Source: Actinomycetes bacterium
GTDB lineage: Bacteria; Actinomycetota; Acidimicrobiia; Acidimicrobiales; Microtrichaceae
DNA: 64,000 nt
Direction of reading: 5' to 3'
Assembly: GCA_023434535.1 (NCBI GenBank)
Contig: JAEYSR010000207.1
Coordinates: 1 to 64,000 of the forward strand
Positions 43,868 through 53,003 of this stretch are shown in pieces. The notes under the pieces are model-generated. The model searched no databases. It was not told where the DNA came from and was given only the letters and a program-made list of their open reading frames with translations. The stretch's first letter is position 1. Each line of letters begins with the position of its first letter. A program made the position numbers and the translations under genes.

Positions 43868-45658
43868 ATGGCAGGCACCACGAGCAACCAGAAGCTGATC
43901 GACTGGGTCGAGGAGTGGCGGGAGATCTTCCAGCCCGATTCGGTCGAGTGGTGCGACGGGACGGCCGAGGAGTACGACCGCCTCTGCCAGCTGCTGGTCG
44001 ACAACGGGACGTTCGAGAAGCTGTCCGAGGCCAAGCGCCCCAACAGCTACCTCGCCCTGTCGGACCCGAGCGACGTCGCCCGGGTCGAGGACCGGACCTT
44101 CATCGCCTGCGAGCAGGAGATCGACGCCGGCCCGACCAACCACTGGAGGGCTCCGGCCGAGCTCAAGGCCGAGATGCTCGACCTGTACCGCGGGACCATG
44201 AAGGGCCGCACCATGTACGTGGTGCCCTTCTCGATGGGCCCTCTCGGCTCCCCCATCGCCCACATCGGCGTCCAGCTCACCGACTCCCCGTACGTGGCGG
44301 TGTCCATGCGGATCATGACCCGCATGGGCCAGGGCGCGCTGGACGTGCTCGGTGACGGCGAGTGGGTCCGCTGCCTGCACTCGGTCGGCGCACCGCTCGC
44401 CGACGGCCAGGCCGACGTGCCGTGGCCCTGCAACGAGACCAAGTACATCTCGCACTTCCCCGAGACCACCGAGATCTGGTCCTACGGCTCGGGCTACGGC
44501 GGCAACGCCCTCCTGGGCAAGAAGTGCTTCGCCCTGCGGATCGCCTCGACGATGGCCCGCGACGACGGCTGGATGGCCGAGCACATGCTCATCCTCGGCA
44601 TCACGTCGCCCGAGGGCGAGAAGCGCTACATCGCCGCCGCGTTCCCGTCGGCCTGCGGCAAGACCAACATGGCCATGCTCATCCCCACCCTGCCGGGTTG
44701 GACGGTCGAGACCGTCGGCGACGACATCGCCTGGATGAAGTTCGGCGACGACGGCCGCCTCTACGCCATCAACCCCGAGGCCGGGTTCTTCGGCGTCGCC
44801 CCCGGCACGTCCGACGCGACCAACAAGAACGCCATGGAGACGATGTGGGGCAACTCCATCTTCACCAACGTCGCCAAGACCGACGACGGCGACGTGTGGT
44901 GGGAGGACATGACCGACGACGCCCCGGCGCACCTCATCGACTGGAAGGGCAACGACTGGACGCCCGAGTCGTCCACGCCCGCCGCGCACCCCAACGCCCG
45001 CTTCACCACCCCGGCGTCGCAGTGCCCGTCGATCGCCCCCGAGTGGGAGGACCCGGCCGGCGTGCCGATCTCGGCCATCCTCTTCGGCGGTCGTCGCGCC
45101 ACGAACGTCCCGCTCGTCACCCAGAGCTACGACTGGCAGCAGGGCACGTTCCTGGGCTCGGTGATGAGCTCCGAGAAGACCGCGGCAGCCGCCGGCACGG
45201 TCGGCGAGGTCCGGTTCGACCCGTACGCCATGCTCCCGTTCATGGGCTACAACGTCGGCGACTACATCCAGCACTGGCTGGACATCGGCAACGCGACCGA
45301 CGCCGACAAGCTGCCGAAGCTGTTCTGGGTCAACTGGTTCCGCAAGTCCGACGAGGGCAAGTTCCTCTGGCCGGGCTTCGGCGACAACAGCCGTGTCCTC
45401 AAGTGGGCGCTCGAGCGGATCGCCGGCACGGCGGACGCGACCGAGACGCCGATCGGCTGGGTGCCGACACCGGACTCGCTCGACACCGACGGCCTGGACC
45501 TCGACGCCGACACGCTGTCCCAGCTCCTCGAGGTCGACCCCGTCGCCTGGAAGGGCGAGGTGGAGCTCATCAACGCCCACTTCGACTCCATCGGCGAGCG
45601 CCTCCCGGCCAAGATGCGCGAGGAGCTCTCCGCCCTCGAGCAGCGCCTCGGCGGCTGA
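43868..45658 (+). CDS. pckG: Phosphoenolpyruvate carboxykinase (GTP)
   Basis: Converts oxaloacetate and GTP to PEP, GDP and CO2; it opens gluconeogenesis. The 596 residues carry [20 protein letters not shown], the P-loop [35 protein letters not shown] and [12 protein letters not shown], with normal length. ATG at 43868 follows GGGGAG. In this window it accompanies kgd as a central-carbon enzyme. Confidence 0.97.
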   Translation: MAGTTSNQKLIDWVEEWREIFQPDSVEWCDGTAEEYDRLCQLLVDNGTFEKLSEAKRPNSYLALSDPSDVARVEDRTFIACEQEIDAGPTNHWRAPAELKAEMLDLYRGTMKGRTMYVVPFSMGPLGSPIAHIGVQLTDSPYVAVSMRIMTRMGQGALDVLGDGEWVRCLHSVGAPLADGQADVPWPCNETKYISHFPETTEIWSYGSGYGGNALLGKKCFALRIASTMARDDGWMAEHMLILGITSPEGEKRYIAAAFPSACGKTNMAMLIPTLPGWTVETVGDDIAWMKFGDDGRLYAINPEAGFFGVAPGTSDATNKNAMETMWGNSIFTNVAKTDDGDVWWEDMTDDAPAHLIDWKGNDWTPESSTPAAHPNARFTTPASQCPSIAPEWEDPAGVPISAILFGGRRATNVPLVTQSYDWQQGTFLGSVMSSEKTAAAAGTVGEVRFDPYAMLPFMGYNVGDYIQHWLDIGNATDADKLPKLFWVNWFRKSDEGKFLWPGFGDNSRVLKWALERIAGTADATETPIGWVPTPDSLDTDGLDLDADTLSQLLEVDPVAWKGEVELINAHFDSIGERLPAKMREELSALEQRLGG

Positions 45659-45684
45659 CGGGCTCGGCATCGGCCGCCGCGGGG

Positions 45685-45690
45685 TAGGGA
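45685..45690 (+). promoter_or_regulatory. Possible -10 of the YbdK-like gene
   Basis: TAGGGA, six bases before the ATG at 45697; the last base departs from TAnnnT. Confidence 0.3.
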
Positions 45691-45696
45691 TCCCCG

Positions 45697-46869
45697 ATGG
45701 CGGCGATCGAGTTCCGGACCTCCCCCGACCCGACGATCGGTGTCGAGCTCGAGCTCGGCCTGGTCGATCGCAGCACGAGATCTCTCGTCAACATCGCCTC
45801 CGACGTCCTCGACGGACTCGGGGGCGGTGTCGTACCTGGGGAGAGCGTCGTACCCGGGGAGACCGTCGAGCACCCGAAGGTGAAGCACGAGCTGTTCGAG
45901 TCGACGATCGAGGTGATCACCGGCATCAACGGGACCGTCGCGGACGCCGCAGCCGACCTCACCGCCACGCTCGACGAGGTCGGCCGGGTCCTGGACGCGC
46001 TGCCGATGGACGTCGGGCTGGTGTCCGCGGGGACCCATCCCTTCACGCCGTGGTCCGAGCTGCGGGTCAGCCCGGCCCGCCGCTACACCGAGCTCGTCGA
46101 GAGGATCGGCTGGCCCGCCCGCCGGCTGGCCATCCACGGGACCCACGTGCACATCGGAGTCCGCTCGGGGGCGCTCGCCGTCGCCGTGACCGACGGCCTC
46201 GCCGAACGCCTGCCGCTCTTCCTGGCCCTGTCCGCCTCCAGCCCGTTCTGGGAGGGACGCGACACGGGCCTGTGCTCGGCCCGCACCAAGATCTTCGAGA
46301 GCCTCCCGACCGCCGGACTGCCTCCGTCGCTGCAGGGTTGGAGGGACTTCGAGGAGTTCATGGCCACGCTGCTCAACGCCGGGGCGATCACGTCGATCCG
46401 CGAGGTGTGGTGGGACGTCCGCCCGCACCCCGACTTCGGCACCGTCGAGCTGCGGATGTGCGACGCGATCCAGACGATGGACGAGGTCAGGGCGCTGGTC
46501 GCTCTCGCCCAGTGCAGCGTGGCTGACCTCCAGGACCGCGCCGCTGCGGGAGAGCGCACGTCGACGGTCCGGGAGTGGGTCGTCCGGGAGAACAAGTGGT
46601 TGGCGGCCCGCCACGGCCTGGACGCCGAGCTCATCGTGGACGACGAGGGGACGCGCCGTCCTGCGAGGGAACTCATCGACGCCGAGCTCGAGCGCCTCGC
46701 ACCGGTCGCCGTCGAGCTCGGCTGCTCCGACGAGCTCGCCTCGGTCGGTCGGATCCTCACCCACGGGACCGGCGCCGAGCGTCAGCGTGCGGTCGTGACC
46801 AGGGGCGGCACCTACTGCGACGTCGTCGACCTGCTGCTCGCCGAGTGGAGCGACGGGACAGCGGCGTGA
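45697..46869 (+). CDS. YbdK-type carboxylate-amine ligase (GCS2 family)
   Basis: 390-residue ATP-dependent ligase of the glutamate-cysteine-ligase 2 family. Metal/substrate segments: TIGVELELGLVD, KHELFESTIEVITGI, AIHGTHVHIGV, EVWWDVRPHPDFGTVELRMCD. These enzymes join glutamate or a related acid to an amine; the acceptor is unknown. Residues 45-56 are two copies of VVPGE(S/T), encoded by a tandem 18-bp duplication (45829-45864). Its stop overlaps the GTG of an M20 amidohydrolase, suggesting that the two enzymes make and hydrolyse one amide or process a shared metabolite. Confidence 0.85.
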   Translation: MAAIEFRTSPDPTIGVELELGLVDRSTRSLVNIASDVLDGLGGGVVPGESVVPGETVEHPKVKHELFESTIEVITGINGTVADAAADLTATLDEVGRVLDALPMDVGLVSAGTHPFTPWSELRVSPARRYTELVERIGWPARRLAIHGTHVHIGVRSGALAVAVTDGLAERLPLFLALSASSPFWEGRDTGLCSARTKIFESLPTAGLPPSLQGWRDFEEFMATLLNAGAITSIREVWWDVRPHPDFGTVELRMCDAIQTMDEVRALVALAQCSVADLQDRAAAGERTSTVREWVVRENKWLAARHGLDAELIVDDEGTRRPARELIDAELERLAPVAVELGCSDELASVGRILTHGTGAERQRAVVTRGGTYCDVVDLLLAEWSDGTAA

Positions 46870-48113
46870 CCGCTCGATCCGCGGACGTCCGGGAGCGGGC
46901 GAGAGCGGCGCTGCGCTCCTCGGTCGAGGCCCGCAGCGACGAGCTGGTCGCCCTGCGCCGGCACCTGCACGCCCATCCGGAGCCGAGCGGCGAGGAGCAC
47001 GACACCACGCTCCTGCTCGTCGAGCGCCTGCAGGCCGCCGACCTCTCCCCCGTCGTGCTGGCCAGCGGCACGGGTCTGATCTGCGACGTCGGCCCCGGGG
47101 ACGCTCCACCGACGGTGGCGATCCGCGGCGACATCGACGCCCTGCGCATGACCGACGACAAGGACGTCCCCTACCGGTCCCGACGCGACGGCGTCGCCCA
47201 CGCGTGCGGTCACGACGTGCACACCGTGGTGACCCTCGGCGCCGGTCTCGCCCTCGACGAGCTGCTGCGCGGCCACGATCCGGACCGGAGCGACGACCGG
47301 CCGTCCCTGCCCACCGGCCGGGTGCGGCTCATCTTCGAGCCGTCCGAGGAACGGGTGCCGGGCGGCGCGGTGGAGGTGGTCGAGTCGGGTGCCCTCGACG
47401 GCATCCGGTCGGTCTTCGGGCTGCACTGCGACCCCAAGCTCGACGCCGGCGTCCTGGGAGTGAGGTCCGGCCCGCTCACCTACGCGGCGGACCTCGTGGA
47501 GATCCACCTGCACGGCCCCGGCGGCCACACCGCCCGCCCGCACCTGACCGTCGACCTGGTCGACGTGGCGGCCCGGGTCGTGCGGGAGCTGCCGGCACGT
47601 GTGGCCGCTGCTGCCGGCGAGTCCGAGCTGCTCCTGACGTTCGGAGCGATCGTCGCCGGCGACGCCCCCAACGTGATCCCGACGCGCGCCGAGCTCCGCG
47701 GCAGCCTGCGCACCCCCGACCGCGACCTCTGGTTCCGCGGCGAGGACATCGTGCGGGAGGCCCTCGGGGCGATCGTCGAGGACACCGGCGCCGACTGGGA
47801 CCTCCTCCAGCGCCGAGGAGTGCCGCCCGTGGTGAACCGGCCCCACGAGACGTCGCTGCTGGCCGACGCCGGCACCGCCGTGCTGGGTCCGGACGGAGTG
47901 GTGACGACCCCACGCAGCGTCGGGGGAGACTCCTTCAGCTGGTACCTCGAGCGGACCGGCGGGTCCTACGGCCGACTGGGCACCCATCCGCCGTCGCTTC
48001 CCGAGCGGCTCGACCTGCACGCGGGGACCTTCGACGTCGACGAGTCGGTGATCGCCCTCGGGGCCCAGATCCTGGCCTGCGCCGCGCTCTCCGCCCTCGA
48101 CGACCCGGCCTGA
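46866..48113 (+). CDS. M20D-family metallo-amidohydrolase
   Basis: 415 residues of the M20 carboxypeptidase/aminoacylase type. RRHLHAHPEPSGEEHDT, RGDIDALRM, HACGHDVHTVVTLGAGLAL and IFEPSEERVPGGAVEVVE supply the two-zinc site; a lid domain with HLHGPGGHTARPH follows. M20D members hydrolyse N-acyl amino acids, indole-acetyl conjugates or similar amides. An Asp-rich loop (LRGHDPDRSDDRPS) is inserted after the first metal region. GTG at 46866 overlaps the ligase stop (GTGA). Confidence 0.87.
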   Translation: MTARSADVRERARAALRSSVEARSDELVALRRHLHAHPEPSGEEHDTTLLLVERLQAADLSPVVLASGTGLICDVGPGDAPPTVAIRGDIDALRMTDDKDVPYRSRRDGVAHACGHDVHTVVTLGAGLALDELLRGHDPDRSDDRPSLPTGRVRLIFEPSEERVPGGAVEVVESGALDGIRSVFGLHCDPKLDAGVLGVRSGPLTYAADLVEIHLHGPGGHTARPHLTVDLVDVAARVVRELPARVAAAAGESELLLTFGAIVAGDAPNVIPTRAELRGSLRTPDRDLWFRGEDIVREALGAIVEDTGADWDLLQRRGVPPVVNRPHETSLLADAGTAVLGPDGVVTTPRSVGGDSFSWYLERTGGSYGRLGTHPPSLPERLDLHAGTFDVDESVIALGAQILACAALSALDDPA

Positions 48114-48123
48114 GTCCGCACCG

Positions 48124-48489
48124 TCAGCCGAGCACCATCGCCCGGATGCCCAGCCCCATCAGGAACAGCCCACCGAACCCGTACAGCAGGTACTGGTAGG
48201 CCTTGAGCTGGTTCCGGTAGCTGTAGAGGATCACCACCGTGATCAGGGCGACGAACCCGTAGAACATGTGGAACTCCGGGGCCGAGATCCCCTCCCCGGC
48301 CACCATGAACACGCCGAGGCACACCTGGACGAAGATCGACGCCTCGACGAACACGACGAACCACCACAGGGCCCGGACCCGCAGCACCGGGATCCAGTGG
48401 GCCCCGAGGCACCACAGCCCACCCACGGCGTTGCCCACGATGACCACCCAGGCCCACTCCGTGTGGAGCTGCAGGACGGACGTGGGCAC
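48124..48489 (-). CDS. Four-helix membrane protein of unknown function
   Basis: 121 residues with about four hydrophobic helices (WAWVVIVGNAVGGLWCLGAH; LWWFVVFVEASIFVQVCLGVF; FYGFVALITVVIL; LLYGFGGLFLMGLGI). No charged catalytic motif is seen. The GTG at 48487-48489 lies six bases after TATTGT, predicting a leaderless transcript. It converges on the M20 gene and is divergent from the 113-residue gene. Confidence 0.75.
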   Translation of the reverse strand: MPTSVLQLHTEWAWVVIVGNAVGGLWCLGAHWIPVLRVRALWWFVVFVEASIFVQVCLGVFMVAGEGISAPEFHMFYGFVALITVVILYSYRNQLKAYQYLLYGFGGLFLMGLGIRAMVLG

Positions 48490-48495
48490 CGGCGG

Positions 48496-48501
48496 ACAAT
48501 A
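48496..48501 (-). promoter_or_regulatory. -10 element of the four-helix membrane protein gene
   Basis: TATTGT on the minus strand, six bases before the GTG at 48489. Confidence 0.5.
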
Positions 48502-48564
48502 GCGTCCGCCTCCGGACGTCCCTCAACCGTCGAGGCGGTCCGAACACGGTGGCAAGCTGGGCCC

Positions 48565-48906
48565 GTGCAGCACGCCCGCCTCGTCGTCCACCGCCTCCAC
48601 ATCGACGGCCAGGAGCTGCCCGTCCGCCTCGCCACGCTGGTCGCCGTGCGTCGCGACGAGTCGGCTGCGGGAGACGGCGGCGGGGTCGACTGGGAGGTCG
48701 TGGCCGACGGCGTCGAGCCCTACGGCGGTGAGCTGGGCCGCTACCACGTCGAGATGCTCTGCATCGTCGGCGCCGACCCCGAGGGCCATCTGATCCTCGG
48801 CGAGCTCGAGGGCGACGCCGTCGTCGTGCGCTTCGTGGAGCGCACCGTGGTCCTCCGCGGCGACGGACCGCTCACGGGTCTGACCCCCGACATGTTCGAG
48901 GGCTGA
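48565..48906 (+). CDS. Hypothetical protein, 113 residues
   Basis: Not recognised. A mixed alpha/beta soluble protein: VVHRLHIDGQELPVRLATLVAV, then GELGRYHVEMLCIVGADPEGHLILGELEGDAVVVRFVERTVVLRG (in parts). The GTG start is supported by CAAGCT six bases upstream and by divergence from the membrane-protein gene. A longer frame reaches back into that gene and is rejected. Confidence 0.6.
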   Translation: MQHARLVVHRLHIDGQELPVRLATLVAVRRDESAAGDGGGVDWEVVADGVEPYGGELGRYHVEMLCIVGADPEGHLILGELEGDAVVVRFVERTVVLRGDGPLTGLTPDMFEG

Positions 48907-49012
48907 CGTCGCGTCCGGGACGCGGCGGCGATCGGCTGGCCGACGGGCGCTCGGGCAGCACGTCGGGGCCCTGTCGACCTCGCTTCCTGATGGTTCTCCA
49001 AGCGAGCGATCA

Positions 49013-49024
49013 GAGGAATTCCTC
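49013..49024. promoter_or_regulatory. 12-bp palindrome in an AT-rich stretch
   Basis: GAGGAATTCCTC is an exact palindrome followed by CATATT, in one of the few AT-rich patches of the window and about 105 bases before the 84-residue gene. It may be an operator beside a -10 element. Confidence 0.35.
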
Positions 49025-49129
49025 ATATTCCACCTCTTCGTGCCGAACCGGGGGTACGTTCGCCTGCATCGGGTCGGCTGCCCGATGGCGGAGGGCGATG
49101 CGCCGCACGGCGTCCAACCGAGGAGCGAC

Positions 49130-49384
49130 ATGTCCGCAGAACCGAACTCCACCCCCGACCTCGACCTCTCGTCCCGCACCGAGGGCTACGTCCCGCCGAT
49201 CAGCTTCCAGGAGCTCCACGAGGCGGGCCGGCTGTCCATGCCGGGCGCCGAGGAGTACCAGGAGGGCTACGGCCCGCTCGGCGACCCGTCAGAGGTGCTG
49301 ATCGACGTCGCCGACCCGCTCGAGGCCTTCGTCGACGCCTGGGCCCACGCGGGTCAGACGCCCGCGGATCCGCTGCTCCCGTAG
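49130..49384 (+). CDS. Small acidic hypothetical protein, 84 residues
   Basis: Not recognised. MSAEPNSTPDLDLSSRTEGYVPP is followed by ISFQELHEAGRLSMPGAEEYQ and ADPLEAFVDAWAHAGQTPADPLLP; probably mostly disordered or a short helical protein. The ATG follows GAGGAG at good spacing. An exact 18-bp palindrome overlaps its stop codon. Confidence 0.6.
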   Translation: MSAEPNSTPDLDLSSRTEGYVPPISFQELHEAGRLSMPGAEEYQEGYGPLGDPSEVLIDVADPLEAFVDAWAHAGQTPADPLLP

Positions 49385-49401
49385 ACCCGACCGGTCGGGT
49401 C
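49384..49401 (+). terminator. 18-bp palindrome after the 84-residue gene
   Basis: GACCCGACCGGTCGGGTC, an exact palindrome beginning at the last base of the TAG stop. It probably ends the transcript. Confidence 0.45.
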
Positions 49402-49473
49402 CGTCACCGGTCCTCCTCACCGGTCGTCGGCGACGGATGCATGACCGACATCGGCGGTGGGCAGGTGGAGACC

Positions 49474-49692
49474 ATGCTCCCGCTCCTCACGATCCTCTCG
49501 GTCTGGTTCGTGCTCGGCCTGGCCGTCTCGCTGTTGATCGGCGCAGGGACCAGGTGCCCTCCGCAGCCGGCCCACGTCGACCGCCGCCACCGGTTCGGGC
49601 GCCGCCACGGGCGCCACGCCCTCGGTCCGCTCAGTCCCAGATCGAGGCGGCGAACGCCTCGCCCTCGGCTCGCGGTCGCCCGACGCGGATGA
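49474..49692 (+). CDS. Possible small membrane protein (uncertain)
   Basis: 72 residues: one hydrophobic segment (LPLLTILSVWFVLGLAVSLLIGAG) and then an Arg-rich tail. GGTGGAG precedes the ATG at 49474. The last 62 bases overlap the 3' end of the opposite PIG-L gene, so the tail may not be real. An upstream ATG at 49441 lacks a ribosome site. Confidence 0.35.
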   Translation: MLPLLTILSVWFVLGLAVSLLIGAGTRCPPQPAHVDRRHRFGRRHGRHALGPLSPRSRRRTPRPRLAVARRG

Positions 49693-50455
49693 ACCACTCG
49701 GTCCCGAACGCCCGGCCGAACTGCTCGGCGTCCATGTCGAGGAACCAGGAGTCCGGCGCGATCTGACTGGCGTGGGCCACCATCGCGTCACGCTTGGTCG
49801 ACGCGAGATGCGCCACGTCGATGGCGTGGGTGATGTGGGCCGCCGGCTCCCCGAAGTCGTCCGGGATGTCGAAGTCGGGCTCGGCCGACGGCGTCTCCTG
49901 CTCCTCGCCCAGCTCCCGGCTCGCCTCGGCGGCGGCCCGGGCCTCCTCCATCCCGGCCAGGATGTGGTCGCGGTTCATCGTCGCCTGGAGCACGACGGGG
50001 GTCCCGGCGATCTCGGCCGCCCGCAACCCGACCCGGTGCACCTGGATGTGATCCGGGTGGCCGTAGCCACCGTGGTGGTCGTACGCCGTCAGCACGTCGG
50101 CCTGCTCCTCGGTGAGGATCGCCGCCAGGCGGTTGGCGGCGTGCTCGACGTCGGCCGACCAGAAGGAGTACGGCGCGTCGTTGTCCGGCTCGCCGACCAT
50201 GCCCGAATCCACGTAGCCGAGGAACTCCACCCGCTCCGCTCCGAGGATCCTCGCCGACTCGTACGTCTCGGCGATGCGGCGCTGCCACAGGGCCTCGCCC
50301 TCTCCCAGCACGCCGGGGACGATCTCGCCGTGCTCACCGCGGGTCGCGACCACGAGCACCACCCGATGGCCGTCGGCCGCGGCCTGGGCCATGGTCCCGC
50401 CGGTCTGGATGCACTCGTCGTCGGGATGGGCGTGGAAGCAGACCAGGGTCGACAT
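49631..50455 (-). CDS. PIG-L family (LmbE-like) deacetylase
   Basis: Zinc deacetylase of 274 residues with the motifs AHPDDE (His10, Asp12, Asp13 region), RGEHGE and YDHHGGYGHPDHIQVH. In actinobacteria such enzymes include MshB and Mca of mycothiol metabolism; the residues visible here do not separate these. An Asp/Glu-rich insert (about 180-205) precedes the C-terminal part. TAGCCT lies seven bases before the ATG, predicting a leaderless transcript. Confidence 0.87.
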   Translation of the reverse strand: MSTLVCFHAHPDDECIQTGGTMAQAAADGHRVVLVVATRGEHGEIVPGVLGEGEALWQRRIAETYESARILGAERVEFLGYVDSGMVGEPDNDAPYSFWSADVEHAANRLAAILTEEQADVLTAYDHHGGYGHPDHIQVHRVGLRAAEIAGTPVVLQATMNRDHILAGMEEARAAAEASRELGEEQETPSAEPDFDIPDDFGEPAAHITHAIDVAHLASTKRDAMVAHASQIAPDSWFLDMDAEQFGRAFGTEWFIRVGRPRAEGEAFAASIWD

Positions 50456-50462
50456 CGGCGGC

Positions 50463-50468
50463 AGGCTA
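50463..50468 (-). promoter_or_regulatory. -10 element of the PIG-L gene (leaderless)
   Basis: TAGCCT on the minus strand, seven bases before the ATG at 50455. Confidence 0.5.
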
Positions 50469-50516
50469 ACGCCACCGGGCCGGACCCGATCAGCCGACCC
50501 GCTCGGACCGGCGCGC

Positions 50517-51683
50517 TCAGCCGGCGACGGCGCCCGAGGACCGGAGCTCGGCGACGCGCTCGGCGTCGAGGCCCAACCAGTCGGCGAGGACCTCGTCGGT
50601 GTGCTGGCCGCCGTGGGCCGGCGGCCGCTGGACCTCGGCCGTCGTGCGGCTGAAGCGCGGGGCCGGAGCCGGCTGCTGCACCCCCGCCACCTCCACGAAG
50701 GTGCCCCGCTCCACGTTGTGCGGGTGCTGCGCCGCCTCGCTCATGGTGAGCACCGGAGCGAAGCACACGTCGGTGCCTTCCATGATCGAGCACCACTCGT
50801 CACGGGTCCGCGTCAGGAAGATCTCGGCCAGGCGCTCCTTCATGGAGCCCCACTGCGACTTGTCCATCTGGGAGGGCAGCGCCTCGCCGCGTTCGGCGTA
50901 GGACGACTCCAGGCCGGAGAGCTCGAGGAGCTGGGCGTAGAACTGCGGCTCGATCGACCCGATCGAGACGAACCCGCCATCGGCGCACTCGTAGGTGTCG
51001 TAGAAGTGCGCCCCGGTGTCGAGCATGTTGGTGCCCTTCGCGTCGGACCAGATGCCCATCGCGGAGAACGCCCACATCATCGTCATCAGCACCGCGGATC
51101 CGTCCACCATCGCCGCATCCACCACCTGTCCGGTCCCGGACCGATGCGCCTCGAGGATGCCGCACACCATGCCGAACGCCAGGAGCATGCCGCCCCCGCC
51201 GAAGTCGCCGACCAGGTTGATCGGAGGGGTGGGCTTCTCACCGTCGCGACCGAGGTGGGCGAGCACGCCGGCGAGAGCGATGTAGTTGATGTCGTGACCG
51301 GCCGTGGGCGCGTACGGGCCCTCCTGGCCCCACCCGGTCATGCGGCCGAACACGAGGCGCGGGTTGCGGGCGGCGCAGACGTCGGGACCGAAGCCGAGCC
51401 GCTCGGCGACCCCGGGGCGGAACCCCTCGATCAGGCCGTCGGCCGTGCCGACGAGGTCGAGCAGGACCTCCAGGCCCTCTGGCGACTTCAGGTCGACGGC
51501 GATGGACCGCCGGCCGCGGTTGAGGATGTCCGACGGCGGGTTCGCCGGGTCGCCGCCCATGGCGTTCGCCGCCCGGTCGACGCGGACGACGTCCGCCCCC
51601 ATGTCGGCCAGCATCATGGCGGCGAACGGTCCCGGACCGATGCCTGCGACCTCGATGATCCTGATCCCGCTCAACGGTCCCAC
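50517..51683 (-). CDS. mcr: Alpha-methylacyl-CoA racemase (CaiB/BaiF family)
   Basis: 388 residues of the type III CoA-transferase fold. The racemase residues are in GHDINYIALAGVL (His/Asp), VGDFGGGGM (Asp) and GSIEPQFYAQLLEL (Glu), the pattern of mycobacterial MCR and human AMACR rather than of CoA transferases. It converts (2R)- to (2S)-methylacyl-CoA before beta-oxidation of branched chains or sterol side chains. GTG at 51683 follows GAGGGGG. Confidence 0.88.
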   Translation of the reverse strand: MGPLSGIRIIEVAGIGPGPFAAMMLADMGADVVRVDRAANAMGGDPANPPSDILNRGRRSIAVDLKSPEGLEVLLDLVGTADGLIEGFRPGVAERLGFGPDVCAARNPRLVFGRMTGWGQEGPYAPTAGHDINYIALAGVLAHLGRDGEKPTPPINLVGDFGGGGMLLAFGMVCGILEAHRSGTGQVVDAAMVDGSAVLMTMMWAFSAMGIWSDAKGTNMLDTGAHFYDTYECADGGFVSIGSIEPQFYAQLLELSGLESSYAERGEALPSQMDKSQWGSMKERLAEIFLTRTRDEWCSIMEGTDVCFAPVLTMSEAAQHPHNVERGTFVEVAGVQQPAPAPRFSRTTAEVQRPPAHGGQHTDEVLADWLGLDAERVAELRSSGAVAG

Positions 51684-51808
51684 GTGGTGCCCCCTCGGCG
51701 ACGCCCCGGCTGCGTCGGACCGACGGCCGGGTTGGTGGCCCGAGTGTTCCGCCCCGCCCCAGGACCGTCAAACCGCGCCGCGTCGCCTCGAGCCCGGGCC
51801 CGGGCGGG

Positions 51809-52969
51809 TCAGCGGACGGCGACCTCGCGGCCCGCGACGAGCGTCCGGACCACATCGAGCGCGTCGTCGAGCACCACCACGTCGGCGACGTCGCCCGGCC
51901 GCACCAGCACGTCGTCGAGGCCCAGCAGGCGACGCTGCACTCCCCCGCAGGCATCGGCGGCCGAGGCCAGGTCCAGGCCCAGCGCCACGAGGTTGCGCAG
52001 CACCCCGTCGGGGGTGACGATGCTGCCGGCGAGCGTGCCGTCGGCCAACGTGGCCCTGCCGTCCCGGACGGTCACCGTCATGCCGGGCTCCTCCTCCCAC
52101 TCGTCGAGGCTCGCGAGCCCAGCGGGAGGGATGGCGTCGGTCGTGGCCGCGACGCGGCCGGCGGCGGCCTTCAACGTGAGTCGCACGGTCTCGTCGGCGA
52201 CGTGCACCCCGTCGACGATCAGACCCACGATCAGCCCGGGCCGCACGAGCGCCACCGCGGCGGGTCCGGGGTCCCGCGACGTCAGCCGCCGGTGTGCGTT
52301 CCAGCAGTGCGTCAGGTGGCGGGCGCCCGCGTCCACGGCCGCGACCGTCTGCTCCACGTCCGCGTCCGAGTGCCCGATGCTCACCACCACGCCCCGCCGG
52401 TGCAGGTGGTCGACCAGCTCGACGCCGCCCGGCAGCTCGGGTGCGACGGTCATGAACCCGACCTGACCGCTCTCGAGCAGGCGGTCGGCGGCGTCGACCG
52501 AGGGCGCGAGGAAGGTCCGCTCGTCGTGAGCGCCCTTGAACAGCGGATTGAGGAACGGCCCCTCCAGGTGCGCCGCGAGGAACCGGCAGCCCCATCCGGG
52601 ATCGGTCGGACCCCCACGCCGGTCGAGCGCCGAGGCCTGCGCTGCACGTGCCTCCGAGAGGACGTCGAGAGCGGCGAGGTAGCCGTCGAGGGAGCGCCCG
52701 AAGTACGTCGGCTGCACGGCGGTGGCGCCGTGCGCCGCCAGGGCGAGGCCCGCCGTCCTGTAGCCCTCCACGTCGGCACGGCGGAGGTCGACGCCCGCGA
52801 AGCCGTTCACCTGCAGGTCGACCAGCCCCGGCAGCGCGATCGTGTCCCGGCGTCCCTCGAAGGGCACGCCGACCGAGGCGATGCGGCCCGCGTCGTCGAC
52901 CCGCACGTCGCCGACCATCACCTCGCCGTCGACCAGCGCGGCGCCGACGCCGAGGAGGCGGTCGGTCAT
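51809..52969 (-). CDS. nagA: N-acetylglucosamine-6-phosphate deacetylase
   Basis: Releases acetate from GlcNAc-6-P, feeding amino-sugar breakdown or wall recycling. The 386 residues have GLVDLQVNGFAGVD, HLEGPFLNPLFKGAHD, SIGHSDADVEQ, LTHCWNAH and ATTDAIPPAG. THCWNA replaces the common THLFNA, so the substrate could differ slightly. ATG at 52967-52969. The preceding oxidoreductase gene ends 34 bases upstream, and the two probably share its promoter. nagB is not in the window. Confidence 0.88.
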   Translation of the reverse strand: MTDRLLGVGAALVDGEVMVGDVRVDDAGRIASVGVPFEGRRDTIALPGLVDLQVNGFAGVDLRRADVEGYRTAGLALAAHGATAVQPTYFGRSLDGYLAALDVLSEARAAQASALDRRGGPTDPGWGCRFLAAHLEGPFLNPLFKGAHDERTFLAPSVDAADRLLESGQVGFMTVAPELPGGVELVDHLHRRGVVVSIGHSDADVEQTVAAVDAGARHLTHCWNAHRRLTSRDPGPAAVALVRPGLIVGLIVDGVHVADETVRLTLKAAAGRVAATTDAIPPAGLASLDEWEEEPGMTVTVRDGRATLADGTLAGSIVTPDGVLRNLVALGLDLASAADACGGVQRRLLGLDDVLVRPGDVADVVVLDDALDVVRTLVAGREVAVR

Positions 52970-53003
52970 CGGGCCCGTGGACCGGAGGTCGTCGCCGCTG
53001 CGG

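Noticed and set aside
50517..51683. Formyl-CoA or carnitine CoA-transferase for the CaiB-family protein
   Set aside because: The His/Asp, Asp and Glu residues of alpha-methylacyl-CoA racemase are all in place.
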